Shown here: positions 5,740 through 6,483 of the stretch, piece by piece
Position numbering within the stretch: position 1 is the stretch's first letter
Layout: each line of letters begins with the position of its first letter
Source of the DNA: an uncultured Archangium sp.
GTDB lineage: Bacteria; Myxococcota; Myxococcia; Myxococcales; Myxococcaceae
Direction: 5' to 3'
Assembly (NCBI GenBank): GCA_937875615.1
Contig: CALNBU010000004.1
Span: 1-6,483 of the forward strand
Length of the DNA stretch: 6,483 bases
Made by a program: the position numbers and the translations under genes
Notes under the pieces: generated by a model
Told to the model about the DNA's origin: nothing
Database searches by the model: none
The model's input: only the letters and a program-made list of their open reading frames with translations

Positions 5740-6411
5740 ATGTGGCATCGGGCAAGTCTCGTAGACAGTGAGGTCGCCGGCCCCGGCCTCTCGTTGGTGC
5801 GCGTCGCCGTCCCTCCCGAAGTGGCGAGCGGCTTCGAGGTCCCCGGCCAGTTCAGCCGCGTGCGCCTCGCCGGCCTCGAAGCGACCTTCGCCATCGCCTC
5901 CGCGCCGGGGCACCCGTCCTTCGAGTTCTTCGTGCGCACCCACGGCGACGTGGCCCGGGCCCTCACCTCGCTGACGCCCGGTGAGACCTTCGAGCTGAGC
6001 GACCCCGAGGGGCCCGGCTTCCCCGTCGAGCGCGTGAAGGGACGCTCGCTGCTGCTGGTGGGCACCGGCACCGGCTGGGCCCCCTTGCGCAGCGTCGCGC
6101 TCCACGTGCGCGGTCGCCGCGCCGACTGGAAACAGGTGCGCGGCCTCTACGGCGCGCTGACGCCGGAGCACGTGGTGTTCGACCAGGAGCTCACCGCCCT
6201 GCGCGACGCCGCCATCGAGGTGAAGGTCACCGTCACCGAGCCCATGTCGTCGTGGACGGGGCCGGTGGGCCGGGTCCAGGCGCTGCTGCCCGCCGACGGG
6301 CTGGAGGACACGGTGGCGCTGCTCTGCGGGCAACCGGAGATGACCGACGACGTCGCCGGCCTGCTGCGCGCGCGCGGCCTGCCCGCGGCCAACGCCTGGC
6401 TCAACTTCTGA
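5740..6411 (+). CDS. Ferredoxin-NAD(P) reductase-fold flavoprotein oxidoreductase
   Basis: The 223-residue protein has the two-domain FNR layout: a beta-barrel FAD-binding domain (about 5-98) and a Rossmann-like NAD(P) domain (103-223). Seen directly are VPGQF (34-38), LLLVGTGTGWAPLRSV (104-119, matching the family's GGTGIAPLRS), LYGALTPEHVVFDQEL (136-151), WTGPVGRVQALL (172-183) and CGQPEM (196-201, the family's CGPPxM). Members pass electrons between NAD(P)H and an iron-sulfur or other partner via FAD. There is no fused ferredoxin or cysteine cluster, so it would need a separate partner. The usual FAD motif RxYS reads AxFA here (A48-T-F-A51, then IAS). The ATG at 5740 has GGA 6 nt upstream and TGCTAC 13 nt upstream. 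It diverges from the GT51-like gene with 26 bp between. Substrate unknown; closest in style to hydrogenase/sulfhydrogenase gamma-type reductases (inference). Confidence 0.85.
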   Translation: MWHRASLVDSEVAGPGLSLVRVAVPPEVASGFEVPGQFSRVRLAGLEATFAIASAPGHPSFEFFVRTHGDVARALTSLTPGETFELSDPEGPGFPVERVKGRSLLLVGTGTGWAPLRSVALHVRGRRADWKQVRGLYGALTPEHVVFDQELTALRDAAIEVKVTVTEPMSSWTGPVGRVQALLPADGLEDTVALLCGQPEMTDDVAGLLRARGLPAANAWLNF

Positions 6412-6418
6412 ATGTCCA

Positions 6419-6447
6419 TTGCCTGCAGCCGGGAGGTGCGATCTAAC
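6419..6447 (+). promoter_or_regulatory. Candidate sigma70-type promoter, near-leaderless
   Basis: TTGCCT (6419-6424) and TCTAAC (6442-6447) are 17 bp apart and match consensus at four of six positions each. The -10 box ends 9 nt before the ATG at 6457, so a transcript would have almost no leader. The motif match is visible; activity is inference. Confidence 0.45.
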
Positions 6448-6456
6448 GGCGCCTCC

Positions 6457-6483
6457 ATGTTGTTCACCCGCAGCGCGTCTCCC
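6457..6483 (+). CDS. Start of a further plus-strand gene (first 9 codons, cut by right edge)
   Basis: An ATG at 6457 opens a frame reading MLFTRSASP to the window end. It is preceded by a plausible promoter (6419-6447) and follows the flavoprotein gene by 45 nt. GGGAGG at 6431-6436 is too far upstream to serve this ATG. An in-frame GTG at 6436 would add seven residues. Nothing can be said of function from nine codons, and coding status is only suggested. Confidence 0.4.

Noticed and set aside
4952..5764. Open frame of 270 codons on the plus strand opposite the GT51-like gene
   Set aside because: Its composition is His/Arg/Gln-rich and domain-free, and it overlaps the recognisable GT51 motifs on the other strand.
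5710..6333. Open frame of 207 codons on the minus strand opposite the flavoprotein gene
   Set aside because: The plus strand carries clear FNR-family motifs; the opposite frame is a shadow.

Overview
The window is chromosomal DNA of very high GC content with strong G/C bias at third codon positions. The RecA, the TPR-plus-PEGA architecture, the Pro-Asp-Ala-Gly (PDAG) runs after a signal peptide, and a GTTCAG element in the recA promoter all point to a myxobacterium (Myxococcota, Myxococcus/Archangium-like). This is inference from style and remembered family features; genus cannot be fixed from the sequence alone.

Layout, left to right: (i) 1-546, minus strand, the N-terminal 182 codons of recA, running off the left edge, with its promoter and ribosome binding site at 555-613; (ii) 671-1114, minus, a small protein with one C-terminal membrane helix (tail-anchor type); (iii) 1162-2361, plus, an unrecognised 399-residue protein built from two tandem copies of a ~100-residue helical unit, an acidic proline-rich linker and a separate C-terminal domain; (iv) 2366-3361, minus, a secreted TPR-PEGA protein with a beta-rich C-terminal half; (v) 3446-4444, plus, an MltB-type (GH103) lytic murein transglycosylase with an intact catalytic Glu and an EF-hand calcium loop; (vi) 4484-4891, plus, a small Ser/Thr-rich lipoprotein; (vii) 4895-5713, minus, a membrane-anchored protein that keeps the backbone of the GT51 peptidoglycan glycosyltransferase domain but appears to have lost both catalytic glutamates; (viii) 5740-6411, plus, a ferredoxin-NAD(P) reductase-fold flavoprotein with an altered FAD motif; (ix) 6457 onwards, the first codons of a further plus-strand gene with a plausible near-leaderless promoter.

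Genes change strand almost at every step and are packed tightly: convergent stops are 4 and 3 bp apart, and divergent starts are 26-84 bp apart. Few are therefore likely to share an operon, apart from the transglycosylase and the lipoprotein. The centre (2366-5713) leans towards the cell envelope: a periplasmic/outer-membrane PEGA protein, a peptidoglycan-cleaving enzyme, a lipoprotein and a decayed peptidoglycan polymerase. The most interesting items are the apparent GT51 pseudoenzyme, the tandem-repeat protein of unknown function, and the promoter-embedded LexA-like site of recA. There is no mobile element, CRISPR array or RNA gene that I can see.
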